Origin: Rhodanobacter panaciterrae
GTDB taxonomy: Bacteria > Pseudomonadota > Gammaproteobacteria > Xanthomonadales > Rhodanobacteraceae
Length of the DNA stretch: 64,000 bases
Assembly (NCBI RefSeq): GCF_014651895.1
Contig: NZ_BMXT01000001.1
Coordinates: 1,240,001 to 1,304,000 of the forward strand
Reading direction: 5' to 3'
Of this stretch, positions 1-9,240 are shown one piece after another. Under the pieces are notes generated by a model that saw only the letters and a list, made by a program, of their open reading frames with translations, searched no databases and was not told where the DNA came from. Positions within the stretch are counted from its first letter, which is position 1; each line of letters opens with the position of its first letter. The translations under genes and the position numbers were made by a program.

Positions 1-2463
1 TCGGTGAACCTGGATGCACGCCGCAACCCGATCACGGTCGATGCTCCGGCGTTGGTGAAGCCGGGAGAGACGGCGACGTTCAAGCTGCATTCGACCCAGC
101 CGACCCGGGCGGTGGTGTTCGCGGTGGACGAGGGCATCCTGCAGGTGGCGCGCTACAAGCTGGGCGATCCGCTGAAGTTCTTCTTCCGCAAGCGGATGCT
201 GGAAGTGGGCACCTCGCAGATTCTCGACCTGATCCTGCCGGACTTCGAGAAGCTGATGGCGATGGCTGCACCCGGCGGTGACGCCGATGGTGCGATCGGT
301 CGTCAGCTGAATCCGTTCAAGCGCAAGCGCGACAAGCCGGTGGTGTACTGGTCGGGCATCGTCGACGTCGATGGCGAGAAGGATTTCAGCTACGCGGTAC
401 CTGATTACTTCAACGGCAAGCTGCGCGTGATGGCGGTGTCCGTGTCGCCGGACCGCATCGGCACCTTCGAAAGTTCGACCACCGTGCGCGGCGACTTCGT
501 GCTGTCGCCAAACGTACCGACCACGCTGGCACCGGGCGACGAGGCCGAGGTCAGCACCGGCGTGGCAAACAACCTGACTGGCCTGAACGGCAAGCAGGTG
601 CCCGTGTCGGTCACGCTGAAAACCAGCCCGCAACTGCAGGTTGTCGGACCTGCCACGCAGAGTCTGTCACTGGGCGAGATGCGTGAAGGCGTGGCGGTGT
701 TCCACGTCAAGGCCACCGATGTACTCGGCTCCGGCCATCTGGCCTTCAGCGCGGGCTACGCCGGCAAGTCGGCGAATCAGGGTGTGGATGTTTCGGTGCG
801 GCCGGCATCAGCCTATCGCACGCAGGTGGACGTGGGCCGTATCGATCCTGGCAACAAGCTCGAGCTGAAGGATCTGCGCAAGATGTACGACGCCTACGTG
901 TCGCGCGATGCGGCAATTTCGACCTTGCCGGTGGTATTGGCACAGGGCCTCACCGCCTATCTGGTGAACTATCAGAACTACTGCAGCGAGCAACTGGTCA
1001 GCGCGGCGATGCCTCGGCTGGTGGTGGCGAAGTGGCCGGTGGTGCCGGTATTCGCACATGCACTGCAACCGGCCTTCAGCGAAAAGAAGATCAGCAACGA
1101 TGAAGCGCTGGCGAACTTCCTCGACGTGCTGCATTCGCGCCAGAACGGGCAGGGCGGTTTCGGTGTGTGGTCCGCGACACCCGATTCCGAACCGTTCGTG
1201 TCGGCGTACGCGATGCACTTTCTGCTGGAAGCGCGCGATCTCGGCGTCACCGTGCCGAAGGACATGCTCGATGCAGGCAACAAATACCTGCAACAGCTTG
1301 CTGCCGATGAGAGCCTGAATTCGCTCGACGAGCTGCGCCAGCGTGCTTATGCGGTTTACCTGCTGACGCGTCAGGGCAACGTCACCACCAACGATCTAGC
1401 GGCGGTACAGCGGCGGCTGCAGGATGCGTTCCCGAACGACTGGAAGAACGATCTCGCGGCTGCATGGCTGGCTGCGTCGTACGAGCTGCTGAAACAGGAC
1501 AAGGAGGCGAACCAGCTCATCGCGGGTCCGCAGAAGGCATTGGAGCGCAAGCTGTCCAAGGAGACGTACGTCTACAGCTACTACTACGATCCGCTGACCC
1601 GAGATGCCAGCGTGCTGTATCTGCTGTCGAAGTATTTTCCCGGGCGCGCCAAGGCGTTGTCACCGCGCGTGATGGAAAACATCACCTGGCCATTGGCGAA
1701 CAACCAGTTCAACACGCTGTCGTCGTCGATGACGGTGCTCGCGCTGGACGCGTATGCCGCACAAAGTGCGGGTGAACTGGACAAGCTGGGCATTGCCGAA
1801 TTGCATGCCGATGGCAGCGCCAAGTCGATTGCGGCGATCCAGGGCAACCTGGTGCAGGCCGGAACCTGGGGCAACACAGCGACCGGTCTGCGCTTCACCA
1901 ACGGCAGTTCGGTGACAACCTGGCATGTGGCAAGCCAGGGCGGTTATGACCGCGACGCGCCGACCAAGGCGATCAAGGACGGCATCGAGATCGTGCGCGA
2001 GTACACCGACAGCAAGGGCAAGCCGCTCGACAAGATCAATGTCGGCGAGGAGATCGATGTCCACGTGAAGATTCGCGCCACCGGTGATCAGGGTGTCGGC
2101 AATGTCGCCATCGTCGATCTGCTCCCTGGCGGGTTCGAACCGGTGATCGAGCCGCCAGCGCCGGTCACCGACCAGCCGCAAGCCGATGATGGTGGCGACA
2201 GCGAGGTGAAGCCGACTGCGTGGCGTTCGCCGATCGGTTTGTCGACATCGACCTGGCAGCCCGAATACGCCGATATCCGCGAGGATCGCGTGGTGATCTA
2301 CGGCACGGCGACGCCGGACGTGCGCGAGTTCGTCTATCGCATCAAGGCCAGCAATGCCGGCACGTTCATCGTGCCGCCGGCCTATGGCGAATCGATGTAC
2401 GACCGCAGTGTGCAGGCACGCTCACCGGGCAGCGGCACGTTGACCGTGGTGAGCAAGCCGTAA
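1..2463 (+). CDS. alpha-2-macroglobulin family protein, C-terminal part (5' end outside window)
   Basis: The frame is open from the first base and ends with TAA at 2461-2463, so only about the last 820 residues are present. Family members are roughly 1,600-1,900 residues. A Cys-Ser-Glu-Gln tetrapeptide at 982-993 matches the C-x-E-Q thioester motif of the thioester domain. The following several hundred residues look like the alpha/alpha-toroid and the receptor-binding-like C-terminus. Bacterial relatives (YfhM/ECAM type) are periplasmic, often lipid-anchored, protease traps that act with penicillin-binding protein 1C. The next gene is pbpC, which strongly supports the call. The signal peptide and bait region are upstream of the window. 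Confidence 0.9.
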   Translation, partial: SVNLDARRNPITVDAPALVKPGETATFKLHSTQPTRAVVFAVDEGILQVARYKLGDPLKFFFRKRMLEVGTSQILDLILPDFEKLMAMAAPGGDADGAIGRQLNPFKRKRDKPVVYWSGIVDVDGEKDFSYAVPDYFNGKLRVMAVSVSPDRIGTFESSTTVRGDFVLSPNVPTTLAPGDEAEVSTGVANNLTGLNGKQVPVSVTLKTSPQLQVVGPATQSLSLGEMREGVAVFHVKATDVLGSGHLAFSAGYAGKSANQGVDVSVRPASAYRTQVDVGRIDPGNKLELKDLRKMYDAYVSRDAAISTLPVVLAQGLTAYLVNYQNYCSEQLVSAAMPRLVVAKWPVVPVFAHALQPAFSEKKISNDEALANFLDVLHSRQNGQGGFGVWSATPDSEPFVSAYAMHFLLEARDLGVTVPKDMLDAGNKYLQQLAADESLNSLDELRQRAYAVYLLTRQGNVTTNDLAAVQRRLQDAFPNDWKNDLAAAWLAASYELLKQDKEANQLIAGPQKALERKLSKETYVYSYYYDPLTRDASVLYLLSKYFPGRAKALSPRVMENITWPLANNQFNTLSSSMTVLALDAYAAQSAGELDKLGIAELHADGSAKSIAAIQGNLVQAGTWGNTATGLRFTNGSSVTTWHVASQGGYDRDAPTKAIKDGIEIVREYTDSKGKPLDKINVGEEIDVHVKIRATGDQGVGNVAIVDLLPGGFEPVIEPPAPVTDQPQADDGGDSEVKPTAWRSPIGLSTSTWQPEYADIREDRVVIYGTATPDVREFVYRIKASNAGTFIVPPAYGESMYDRSVQARSPGSGTLTVVSKP

Positions 2464-2466
2464 CGC

Positions 2467-2501
2467 ACGCTGGCACGTTCCCACAGGGAGCGTGCCAGCG
2501 T
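2467..2501 (+). other. intra-operon hairpin between the macroglobulin gene and pbpC
   Basis: ACGCTGGCACG at 2467-2477 pairs perfectly with CGTGCCAGCGT at 2491-2501. Inside this, TCCC and GGGA extend the pairing. No T-tract follows, so this is not a standard terminator. It could attenuate or stabilise the transcript between the two genes. What is seen is the inverted repeat; the function is inferred. Confidence 0.45.
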
Positions 2502-2527
2502 CGGGCCGGTGCCTGCGCAGTCCAGCC

Positions 2528-4927
2528 ATGAATCATCATCACTTGCTCAACCGCCTGTCACGCCGCGTGCTTGCGTGGCTGCGCCGCTGGCAGAACTGGC
2601 TGGTCGGCGTGTTGCTGGTTGTCGCCATCCTGGCGGGTTGCCGACTGTGGCCGCATCCATCGCTGCGTGACTGGCAACCGTCATCCACCGCCGTCTATGA
2701 CGATCATGGTCGGCTGCTGCGGCTGACGCTGGCCAGCGACGATCGTTACCGGCTGTGGGTACCGTTGGCGGACATCTCGCCGCAACTGGTCGACGGCGTA
2801 CTGCTGCACGAGGATCGCTGGTACCGCTGGCATCCCGGCATCAATCCCTACGGACTGTTGCGCGGTGCATGGATCACCTATGTGCGCCACGGCAATCCGC
2901 AGGGTGGTTCGACCGTCACCATGCAGCTGGCGCGACTGCTGTGGAAGCTCAATACGCGCTCGCCGCAGGGCAAGTTGCGGCAGATTGCGCGGGCGTTGCA
3001 ACTGGAGCTGTTCTATTCGAAGCGGCAGATTCTCGAGGCCTATCTCAACGACGCGCCCTACGGCCGCAATGTCGAAGGCGTGGGCGCGGCCAGCCTGGCG
3101 TATTTCAACAAGCAGGCCAGCGCGCTGAGTCTGCCCGAGGCGTTGACCCTGGCCGTGCTTCCGCAGGACCCCACGCGGCGGCTCCAGCGTCCCGATGCCA
3201 CCGCCAGCAACCTGATCAATCCGCAACTGGCGACCTCGCGAAACCGGCTCTATGCGAGCTGGCTGCGCAGCCACCCGAACGATGTGGCGCTGAAGCCGCT
3301 GTTCGCACTGCCGCTGAATCTTCGTCCATTGTCGGCGTTGCCGTTCGAGGCACCGCACGCAGTCGAGCAGCTACTCGCGCAACGGCAAGTCGCCGGCGTG
3401 TCCGGCGAGCCGCGCCTGAACACCACGCTCGACCTGGGCCTGCAACACGCGCTGGAACGGCAGATCACCCAATATGTCGCCCGCAATGCATCGCGTGGCA
3501 TCCGCAACGCGGCAGCGATCCTGATCGATACGCGCGACATGGGCATCAAGGCGATGGTGGGTTCGGCGGATTATTTCGATCGCTCGATCCAGGGTCAGGT
3601 CAACGGCACGCTGGCCAAACGCTCGCCCGGTTCCACCCTGAAGCCTTTCATCTACGCGCTGGGTTTCGACCAAGGTGTGCTGCATCCGCAGACCGTGCTG
3701 CGCGATGTACCGACCTCGTTTGGTCCGTATACGCCGGAGAATTTCGACGGCCACTTCCTCGGCCCGATTACAGCCACCGATGCGTTGATCCGCAGCCGCA
3801 ATATTCCTGCCGTGTGGGTAGCCTCGCAGCTGAAGCAACCGAGTCTCTACCAGTTCCTGCGCGACGCCGGCATCAGCCGCATGGCCAGCGAGAAACACTA
3901 CGGCCTCGCCCTGGTACTCGGCGGTGGCGAGGTGAGCATGCAGGAACTGGGCGGGCTGTACGCCATGCTGGCCAATCGCGGTGAGCTGAGGCCGTTGCGC
4001 CTGCTCGCCGACGAGCCGCAGGTTGCCGGCACGCGGATGCTTAGCGACGAAGCCAGCTTCATGGTGATGGACATGCTGCGGCAGAATCCGCGCCCGGACG
4101 AAACCACCGGCGCGCAACCCGCGCGGCTGCCGGTGTACTGGAAGACCGGCACGTCATGGGCGTTTCGTGACGCATGGACCGCCGGTAGCTTCGGACCCTA
4201 CGTGCTGGTGGTTTGGGTGGGCAATTTCGACAGCACCGGCAATCCGGCCTTCGTGGGTGCGGACGCCGCTGCGCCGCTGTTCTTCCAGATCATCGACGCG
4301 CTGCGTGCCGAACACCGGCAACTGGCCGAGCCGATCCGGCATATGCCGGCCAACCTCAAGCGCGTGCAGATCTGCCTGGCCAGTGGCGACTTGCCGAACC
4401 AGTGGTGTCCTCAGAAAGGAATGACCTGGTTCATTCCCGGCAAGTCGCCGATCCGTGTCAGCAACGTGCACCGCCCGGTGGTGATCGATGATGCCAGCGG
4501 CCTTCCGGCATGCCCGCCCTATGCCGGCAAGCGCACGCATGTTGAGGTCTATGAGTTCTGGCCATCCGACCTGCAGCACGTATTTGCCCAGGCCGGCATT
4601 CCGCGGCGCAAGCCGCCGCAGAATCCGCAGTGCGGGAATGCCGGCACACCGAATGGCGATCCGCCGCAGATCACCTCGCCGCTGCGCGGCAGCACATACG
4701 CAATGCGACTGGCCCAGCTCGGGCAGGAGCGCATCGCGTTCGTCGCCACGACCGATGCCGACACGCACGCGCTGTACTGGTTCGTCAACGACGCCTATAT
4801 CGGCCGCAGTGCGCCGGGCGAGTCGCTGTTCTGGCAACCGCAGACGGCAGGCAGCTATAACGTGCACGTGGTCGACGATCATGGCCGCAGCGACCAGCGC
4901 CCGCTTGGAGTCAGTCTGGTCGAATAG
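2528..4927 (+). CDS. pbpC: penicillin-binding protein 1C (peptidoglycan glycosyltransferase/transpeptidase)
   Basis: A 799-residue bifunctional class A PBP, close to the usual length. A membrane anchor lies near residues 15-35. The GT51 glycosyltransferase domain carries the E-D-R motif near residue 95, followed by QGGSTVTMQLAR and a KRQILEAYLN helix. The transpeptidase domain has the catalytic STLK tetrad at 369-372, SRN in the middle, and KTGTS at about 539-543. The C-terminal 200 residues fit the BiPBP_C domain that defines PbpC. The ATG at 2528 gives a short basic N-terminus before the anchor. In-frame GTG codons upstream fall inside the hairpin and are less likely starts. The gene forms the widespread pair with the alpha-2-macroglobulin gene just upstream, coupling cell-wall repair with protease trapping. 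Confidence 0.93.
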   Translation: MNHHHLLNRLSRRVLAWLRRWQNWLVGVLLVVAILAGCRLWPHPSLRDWQPSSTAVYDDHGRLLRLTLASDDRYRLWVPLADISPQLVDGVLLHEDRWYRWHPGINPYGLLRGAWITYVRHGNPQGGSTVTMQLARLLWKLNTRSPQGKLRQIARALQLELFYSKRQILEAYLNDAPYGRNVEGVGAASLAYFNKQASALSLPEALTLAVLPQDPTRRLQRPDATASNLINPQLATSRNRLYASWLRSHPNDVALKPLFALPLNLRPLSALPFEAPHAVEQLLAQRQVAGVSGEPRLNTTLDLGLQHALERQITQYVARNASRGIRNAAAILIDTRDMGIKAMVGSADYFDRSIQGQVNGTLAKRSPGSTLKPFIYALGFDQGVLHPQTVLRDVPTSFGPYTPENFDGHFLGPITATDALIRSRNIPAVWVASQLKQPSLYQFLRDAGISRMASEKHYGLALVLGGGEVSMQELGGLYAMLANRGELRPLRLLADEPQVAGTRMLSDEASFMVMDMLRQNPRPDETTGAQPARLPVYWKTGTSWAFRDAWTAGSFGPYVLVVWVGNFDSTGNPAFVGADAAAPLFFQIIDALRAEHRQLAEPIRHMPANLKRVQICLASGDLPNQWCPQKGMTWFIPGKSPIRVSNVHRPVVIDDASGLPACPPYAGKRTHVEVYEFWPSDLQHVFAQAGIPRRKPPQNPQCGNAGTPNGDPPQITSPLRGSTYAMRLAQLGQERIAFVATTDADTHALYWFVNDAYIGRSAPGESLFWQPQTAGSYNVHVVDDHGRSDQRPLGVSLVE

Positions 4928-5000
4928 CCACACCGGTGGCATCCGGAACGCTGCGCTATGCTCGCTGTCCAAGCGCCACATTCAAGGTGTCCGTCGTCCC

Positions 5001-6293
5001 ATGTCAGTACCACCCCAGGCCACGTCCTACTACCGTGCCACGGCAACTCCGTACACAAGCTTTGCTCCACTGCAAGGCAGGCAGCATGCGCGGGTGGCCA
5101 TCATCGGCGGGGGCTTTGCGGGGCTGAACACGGCGCTGGGCCTGGCCGAACGTGGCGTGAGCGATGTGGTGTTGCTGGAGCGTGAGCAGATCGGCTTCGG
5201 TGCCTCCGGCCGCAACGGCGGATTCGTGTTTGCCGGCTATTCGCTGGGCGAGCAATCGCTGCTGGATCAGCTAGGCGAGGCGCGTGCGCAGGCCTTGTTC
5301 AAGCTCACCACCGAAGCGGTGCAGCGCATCCGCCAGCGCGTCGCCGATTACGCCATTCCCTGCGATGCCGTCGACCAGGGCGTGATCTGGGCCAACTGGT
5401 TTCGCGATCCGGGCGTGTTGCGCCGGCGCCAGCAACTGCTGGCTGAGCATTACGGTGTGCAGTGGCAATGGTTGCCCCAGACCGAACTGCGCGAGCGCGT
5501 CCGCAGCGAGCGCTACCACGATGGTCTGTATGAACGTGACGCCTTGCATCTGCATCCACTCAACTATGCGATCGGTCTCGCTGCGGCAGCCGCCGGGCAG
5601 GGCGTGCGCATCCATGAGAACAGTGGCGTCCGCAGCCTCACCCGCGAAGGCCTGCAGTGGCGTGTGCGCACCGCGCAGGGCGAACTGCTGGTCGATCAGG
5701 TAGTGCTGGCGTGCGGCGGTTATCTGGCCGGCCTGCAGAAGCCGATCGATCGGGCAATTCTGCCGATCGCCACCTACGTGATGGTGACCGAGCCGTTGGG
5801 TCACCGGCTGGACGATTGCCTGCATACCCGTGCTGCGATTTACGACAGCCGTTTCGCGTTCGATTACTACCGTGCGTTGCCGGATACGCGGCTGCTATGG
5901 GGCGGCCGTATCTCGGTCCGCAACCGTTCGCCGCAAGCGGTGCAGCGGCTGCTGACGAAAGATCTGCTGCGGGTATTTCCGCAATTGCACGGCGTCAAGA
6001 TCGATTACGCGTGGTCGGGCTTGATGAGTTACGCACGTCATCAGATGCCCCAGATCGGCGGCAGCGACAACGGACTCTGGTGGGCGCAGGCGTTCGGCGG
6101 TCACGGTCTGGCGCCGACCTGTGCCGCCGGCGAGCTGCTGGCCGCAGCGATTGCGGCTGGCGACGATCGTTGGAAACAGTTTGCCGACTACGGCCTGAGC
6201 AGCACGCACCGGCCGTTCGGTTATCTTGGCGCGCAGACGACCTACTGGTGGCAACAGGGTCGCGATTGGTTGAAGACGAGGCTGGAAGGATGA
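5001..6293 (+). CDS. FAD-dependent oxidoreductase, DAO / gamma-glutamylputrescine oxidase-like
   Basis: A 430-residue protein of the D-amino-acid-oxidase fold. The dinucleotide-binding motif GGGFAG starts near residue 36. It is followed by an acidic end of the second strand (LLERE) and the FGASGRNGGF motif typical of OrdL/PuuB-like oxidases. Members oxidise secondary amines or amino acids using FAD, often in polyamine or amino-acid catabolism; the substrate here cannot be read from sequence. The frame is open far upstream, but that part overlaps pbpC and has unnatural composition, so the ATG at 5001 is preferred. Its stop overlaps the csaA start in ATGA, which indicates translational coupling. 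Confidence 0.85.
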   Translation: MSVPPQATSYYRATATPYTSFAPLQGRQHARVAIIGGGFAGLNTALGLAERGVSDVVLLEREQIGFGASGRNGGFVFAGYSLGEQSLLDQLGEARAQALFKLTTEAVQRIRQRVADYAIPCDAVDQGVIWANWFRDPGVLRRRQQLLAEHYGVQWQWLPQTELRERVRSERYHDGLYERDALHLHPLNYAIGLAAAAAGQGVRIHENSGVRSLTREGLQWRVRTAQGELLVDQVVLACGGYLAGLQKPIDRAILPIATYVMVTEPLGHRLDDCLHTRAAIYDSRFAFDYYRALPDTRLLWGGRISVRNRSPQAVQRLLTKDLLRVFPQLHGVKIDYAWSGLMSYARHQMPQIGGSDNGLWWAQAFGGHGLAPTCAAGELLAAAIAAGDDRWKQFADYGLSSTHRPFGYLGAQTTYWWQQGRDWLKTRLEG

Positions 6294-6637
6294 GCGAAGC
6301 AGAGCAGGCTGAAATCAGTTGGGCCGATTTCGAGAAGGTGCAGATTGTTGCCGGGACGGTGATCCGTGTTGAACCGTTTCCCGAAGCACGCAAGCCGGCG
6401 TGGAAAGTGTGGGTGGATTTCGGCCCGTATGGCGAGAAGAAGACCAGTGCGCAGATCGCTGCGCTGTACAGCGCCGAGCAGTTGGTCGGTCGCCAGATCG
6501 TCGGCGTGATCAACTTCCCCGAGAAGCAGATCGGCCCGTTTCGTTCGCAGTTCCTGCTTACCGGGTTTCACACGGATGCGGGCGTGGTGATCACGGCGGT
6601 CGAGCGCCCGGTGCCGAACGGCACGCGGCTGGCCTGA
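6290..6637 (+). CDS. csaA: CsaA-type tRNA-binding domain protein
   Basis: A 115-residue single-domain protein of the EMAP/Trbp OB-fold. The family's FEKVQI-AGTVIRVE opening, FPEARKPAWK, the SAQI segment, VGRQIVGVINFP and the terminal PVPNG are all present and in order. CsaA is a small homodimer that binds tRNA and has been reported to have export-related chaperone activity. Its length matches the family (about 110). The ATG overlaps the stop of the FAD oxidoreductase by four bases, so the two are co-translated, although no functional link is obvious. Confidence 0.88.
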   Translation: MSEAEQAEISWADFEKVQIVAGTVIRVEPFPEARKPAWKVWVDFGPYGEKKTSAQIAALYSAEQLVGRQIVGVINFPEKQIGPFRSQFLLTGFHTDAGVVITAVERPVPNGTRLA

Positions 6638-6663
6638 TCAGATCGGATTGCGACCGCAGCGCG

Positions 6664-7584
6664 TCAGCGATCCAGCCACACCGCCAGCCCCTGCGCATTC
6701 AACTCGATATCCATATGCAGCAGCTGGACGAGCGCTTCGCGGCCCTGCGTCCAGCCATGGGCTTCGGCGCGACCTGCATACAGGTCGGTCAGCGCCTCGA
6801 CCAGGTTTGCATGACGATACTCGTGACCATCCGCCGCGCGGGCCAGCGCCACCATCGCGTCGATCTGCTGGTGCAGATCGGCAGCAAGTCGTTCCACATG
6901 CTCCACCCGGCCGTAGTGGGTGAGATACATCGCGGAGGGATGCAGCGCGAGCAATCGATCGATGGATGCATGCAGCGCATCCGGATCGAACTGTACCGGC
7001 GAGGTGGTGGGCAGGATGAACGGGCCGCTCGACGTATCGAATTCGCGATACGACAGACCGAACACGTCGCCGGTGAAGCAGGCATTCGCGCGGGCGTCGT
7101 AGACGGTCAGGTGATGTTTCGCATGTCCGGGGGTGTCGATGCACAGCAAGGGTCGACCGGCCAGATCCACCACATGCCTGTCCGGCGCTTCGATCACCCG
7201 CTCAGCAGGAATCGGTCGCAGCCGGCCATAGGTCTGCTCCATCACCGCCTCGCCATACACGGCGCTGGCACCGGCCCACAGTACCGACGGGTCGATCATG
7301 TGCCGGGCACCGCGCGGATGCACCACCAGCTTCGCGTTCGGCAGCTGCGCAATCAGCTCGCCGGCACCGCCGGCATGATCCAGATGGACATGGGTAAGGA
7401 TCAGCCAGTCCACCTCGGCGGCGGTGATTCCGGCCTCGTCGAGCGCGGCCAGCATGCGCGGCACCGAGAAGTTGGTACCGCAGTCGATGAAGGCGCCGCG
7501 TCCGTTCTCGACGATCAGATACGCCGCATCGAACTGCGGCCGCACGAAGCCGGTGTCGATGGTGTGGATGCCGTGGATGGTCAT
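6664..7584 (-). CDS. MBL-fold metallo-hydrolase
   Basis: A 306-residue metallo-beta-lactamase-fold protein with the zinc motif THVHLDH and later conserved His and Asp positions (DTPGHAKHH, FTGDVFG). The family includes glyoxalase II-like thioesterases, lactonases and oxidoreductase-coupled enzymes; the specific substrate is unknown. The start at 7584 (MTIHGIHTIDTGF) places the first beta-strand right after the initiator. A further 32 in-frame upstream codons are not typical of the family. It is transcribed convergently with csaA, 26 bases away, and no terminator is evident between them. Confidence 0.85.
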   Translation of the reverse strand: MTIHGIHTIDTGFVRPQFDAAYLIVENGRGAFIDCGTNFSVPRMLAALDEAGITAAEVDWLILTHVHLDHAGGAGELIAQLPNAKLVVHPRGARHMIDPSVLWAGASAVYGEAVMEQTYGRLRPIPAERVIEAPDRHVVDLAGRPLLCIDTPGHAKHHLTVYDARANACFTGDVFGLSYREFDTSSGPFILPTTSPVQFDPDALHASIDRLLALHPSAMYLTHYGRVEHVERLAADLHQQIDAMVALARAADGHEYRHANLVEALTDLYAGRAEAHGWTQGREALVQLLHMDIELNAQGLAVWLDR

Positions 7585-7803
7585 GCTTGCCTCGCGATCA
7601 GTCGATCCGGCGAGGGTAGCAAGCCGCTGCGGAATCGGCACTTGCACCTTGGTCGAGCCAGGGTCGCCTGAAAGGCGCATCCTGCAGGTGCTGCCACCAT
7701 GGCCCGGGAACCTTGGGCGAGCTGATGCATCCGATCAGTGGCAGTACGGCCAACGCATGGCGTTGGCTCTTCGTCTTTATGACGCAACCAGAGGGGAATT
7801 GAC

Positions 7804-8145
7804 ATGTTGCTCTATGCAGTTCTGATTTTTGCGATTGCCGCTGTCGGCGGGCTGGTGCTGGCTTCCAGCGTATTGCGCGGCAAGCTGGCGCCATGGGCGA
7901 TCTCGGTGTTGCATGCCGTGCTGGGTGCGAGCGGTCTGGTCTTGCTGATCCTTGAAGTGCTCAAGGGTGCAGCGCCTGCTCGTCTCACTGCGGCGCTGGG
8001 TCTGCTGGTGGTCGCGGCGCTGGGCGGCTTCTTTCTCGCCTCATTCCATCTGCGCAAGCAGATCGCACCGAAGGCCGTGGTGTTCGTGCACGCGGGTGTC
8101 GCGGTGGCCGGTTTCCTGACTTTGCTCAGCCTGCTGCTCGGCTGA
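7804..8145 (+). CDS. small integral membrane protein, unknown function
   Basis: 113 residues, almost entirely hydrophobic. Four predicted membrane segments lie at about 3-23, 32-52, 62-82 and 93-112, with short loops carrying Arg/Lys (LRGKLAP, LRKQIAP). The first and second halves look alike (each has an AxxxxGGxxLAS-x-LR pattern), suggesting an internal duplication of a two-helix unit. The AGGGGAATTGAC segment just before the ATG supplies a ribosome binding site. It lies 3 bp upstream of a DUF2231 gene and is probably co-transcribed with it. I do not recognise a named family. Confidence 0.7.
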   Translation: MLLYAVLIFAIAAVGGLVLASSVLRGKLAPWAISVLHAVLGASGLVLLILEVLKGAAPARLTAALGLLVVAALGGFFLASFHLRKQIAPKAVVFVHAGVAVAGFLTLLSLLLG

Positions 8146-8148
8146 ACC

Positions 8149-8568
8149 ATGCGCCATCCACTCCATCCGGCACTGGTCCATTTTCCGATCGCCTGCTGGT
8201 CGCTGGCGACGACTGCGGATCTTGCCAGTCTGGTCTGGGGTGAGCCGGCGTGGCACCTTGCCGGCGTGTTGCTGGTGGCAGGGATCGGTTTCTCGATCCC
8301 TGCCATGCTGGCCGGCTTTTTCGAACTGGCCAGGGTCGCCGAGGACAATCCGGCGATCAAGGACGCCAACCGGCACATGCTCATGGTGATGTGCGCGCTG
8401 GCCTTCTATACGGCCAGTCTGTTCCTGCGTCTGCAGGGCACGCATCTCGCCAAACCGGGTCTGCTCGCGATCGGCATGAGCGTGCTGGGCTTCCTGTTTC
8501 TGGCTGCTGCGGGCTGGCTCGGCGGCAAGCTGGTGTATGGGCATCGGCTCGGTGTCAGCCCGCCCTAG
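8149..8568 (+). CDS. DUF2231 domain membrane protein
   Basis: 139 residues opening with HPLHPALVHFPIA, the hallmark of DUF2231. Four transmembrane helices follow, with His residues positioned as possible heme or metal ligands. Members of this family are uncharacterised and sit in redox-related operons. It starts 3 bp after the preceding small membrane protein, so the pair probably forms one transcript and perhaps one complex. It ends 5 bp from the convergent DNA glycosylase gene. Confidence 0.8.
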   Translation: MRHPLHPALVHFPIACWSLATTADLASLVWGEPAWHLAGVLLVAGIGFSIPAMLAGFFELARVAEDNPAIKDANRHMLMVMCALAFYTASLFLRLQGTHLAKPGLLAIGMSVLGFLFLAAAGWLGGKLVYGHRLGVSPP

Positions 8569-8573
8569 CGGGT

Positions 8574-9221
8574 TCAGCCTTTGGTCTTGGCCTTCGTCGG
8601 CCGCGGCACCCGCCACAGATACCATGCGGCGGCAGTGCGGTGCGGGCTCCAAGTCTGGCCGATCAGCGCCATCGCCTTCGGCGTGGGTGCCACGTCGAGC
8701 GACTTCAGCAACCGATAGCCTTCGCGCACACCGAAATCGTCCACCGGCAGGATGTCGGGTCGGGCCAGGCTGTAGATCAGGAACATCTCCACCGTCCAGC
8801 TGCCGATGCCTTTCAGCGCGCTCAGTCGTGCGATCAGTTCGTCATCCGACAGCAGTTGGGCTGCGGCTAGATCCGGCACCACGTCACTCAGCGTGGCGGC
8901 GGCGATGCCGCGGATCGTCTCGATCTTGCGCGCCGAGAAGCCGCAGGCGCGCATCGCATCGAAACCGGTGTCAAGCAATTGCGCCGGCGACGGAAACGGT
9001 TGCTGCGGATGCAGGGCCAGCAAACGCGCGAGGATCGCGTCGCCCGCTTTGACGTGCAACTGCTGGTAGGCCACCGCACGCACCAGCGCCTCGAACGGTT
9101 CGCGTGCGGGTTTCGGCTCGTGTCCGCAGGGGCCGAGCTGCGCCACCAGGCGTGACCAGTCGGCGTCGATCGACGCCAGATAGTTCGATGCATCGACGGA
9201 TGCCGGTTTGCGGCTTTTCAT
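8574..9221 (-). CDS. DNA-3-methyladenine glycosylase II (AlkA-type, HhH-GPD)
   Basis: 215 residues, containing only the helix-hairpin-helix glycosylase domain and lacking the N-terminal lobe of E. coli AlkA. The hairpin LKGIGSWTVEM lies at about 136-146. The catalytic Asp is expected in LPVDDFGV at 161-162. The enzyme excises 3-methyladenine and related alkylated bases. It is the last gene of the ada operon, 19 bp after alkB, which fits the role. ATG 9221 is favoured; an alternative start at 9251 would overlap alkB. The compact AlkA form is common in Xanthomonadales. Confidence 0.88.
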   Translation of the reverse strand: MKSRKPASVDASNYLASIDADWSRLVAQLGPCGHEPKPAREPFEALVRAVAYQQLHVKAGDAILARLLALHPQQPFPSPAQLLDTGFDAMRACGFSARKIETIRGIAAATLSDVVPDLAAAQLLSDDELIARLSALKGIGSWTVEMFLIYSLARPDILPVDDFGVREGYRLLKSLDVAPTPKAMALIGQTWSPHRTAAAWYLWRVPRPTKAKTKG

Positions 9222-9240
9222 CGGAACGAGATTTCCCTTG

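Noticed and set aside
4488-5000. N-terminal extension of the FAD oxidoreductase into pbpC
   Set aside because: It overlaps a proven gene, has unnatural composition, and the FAD fold begins right after ATG 5001.
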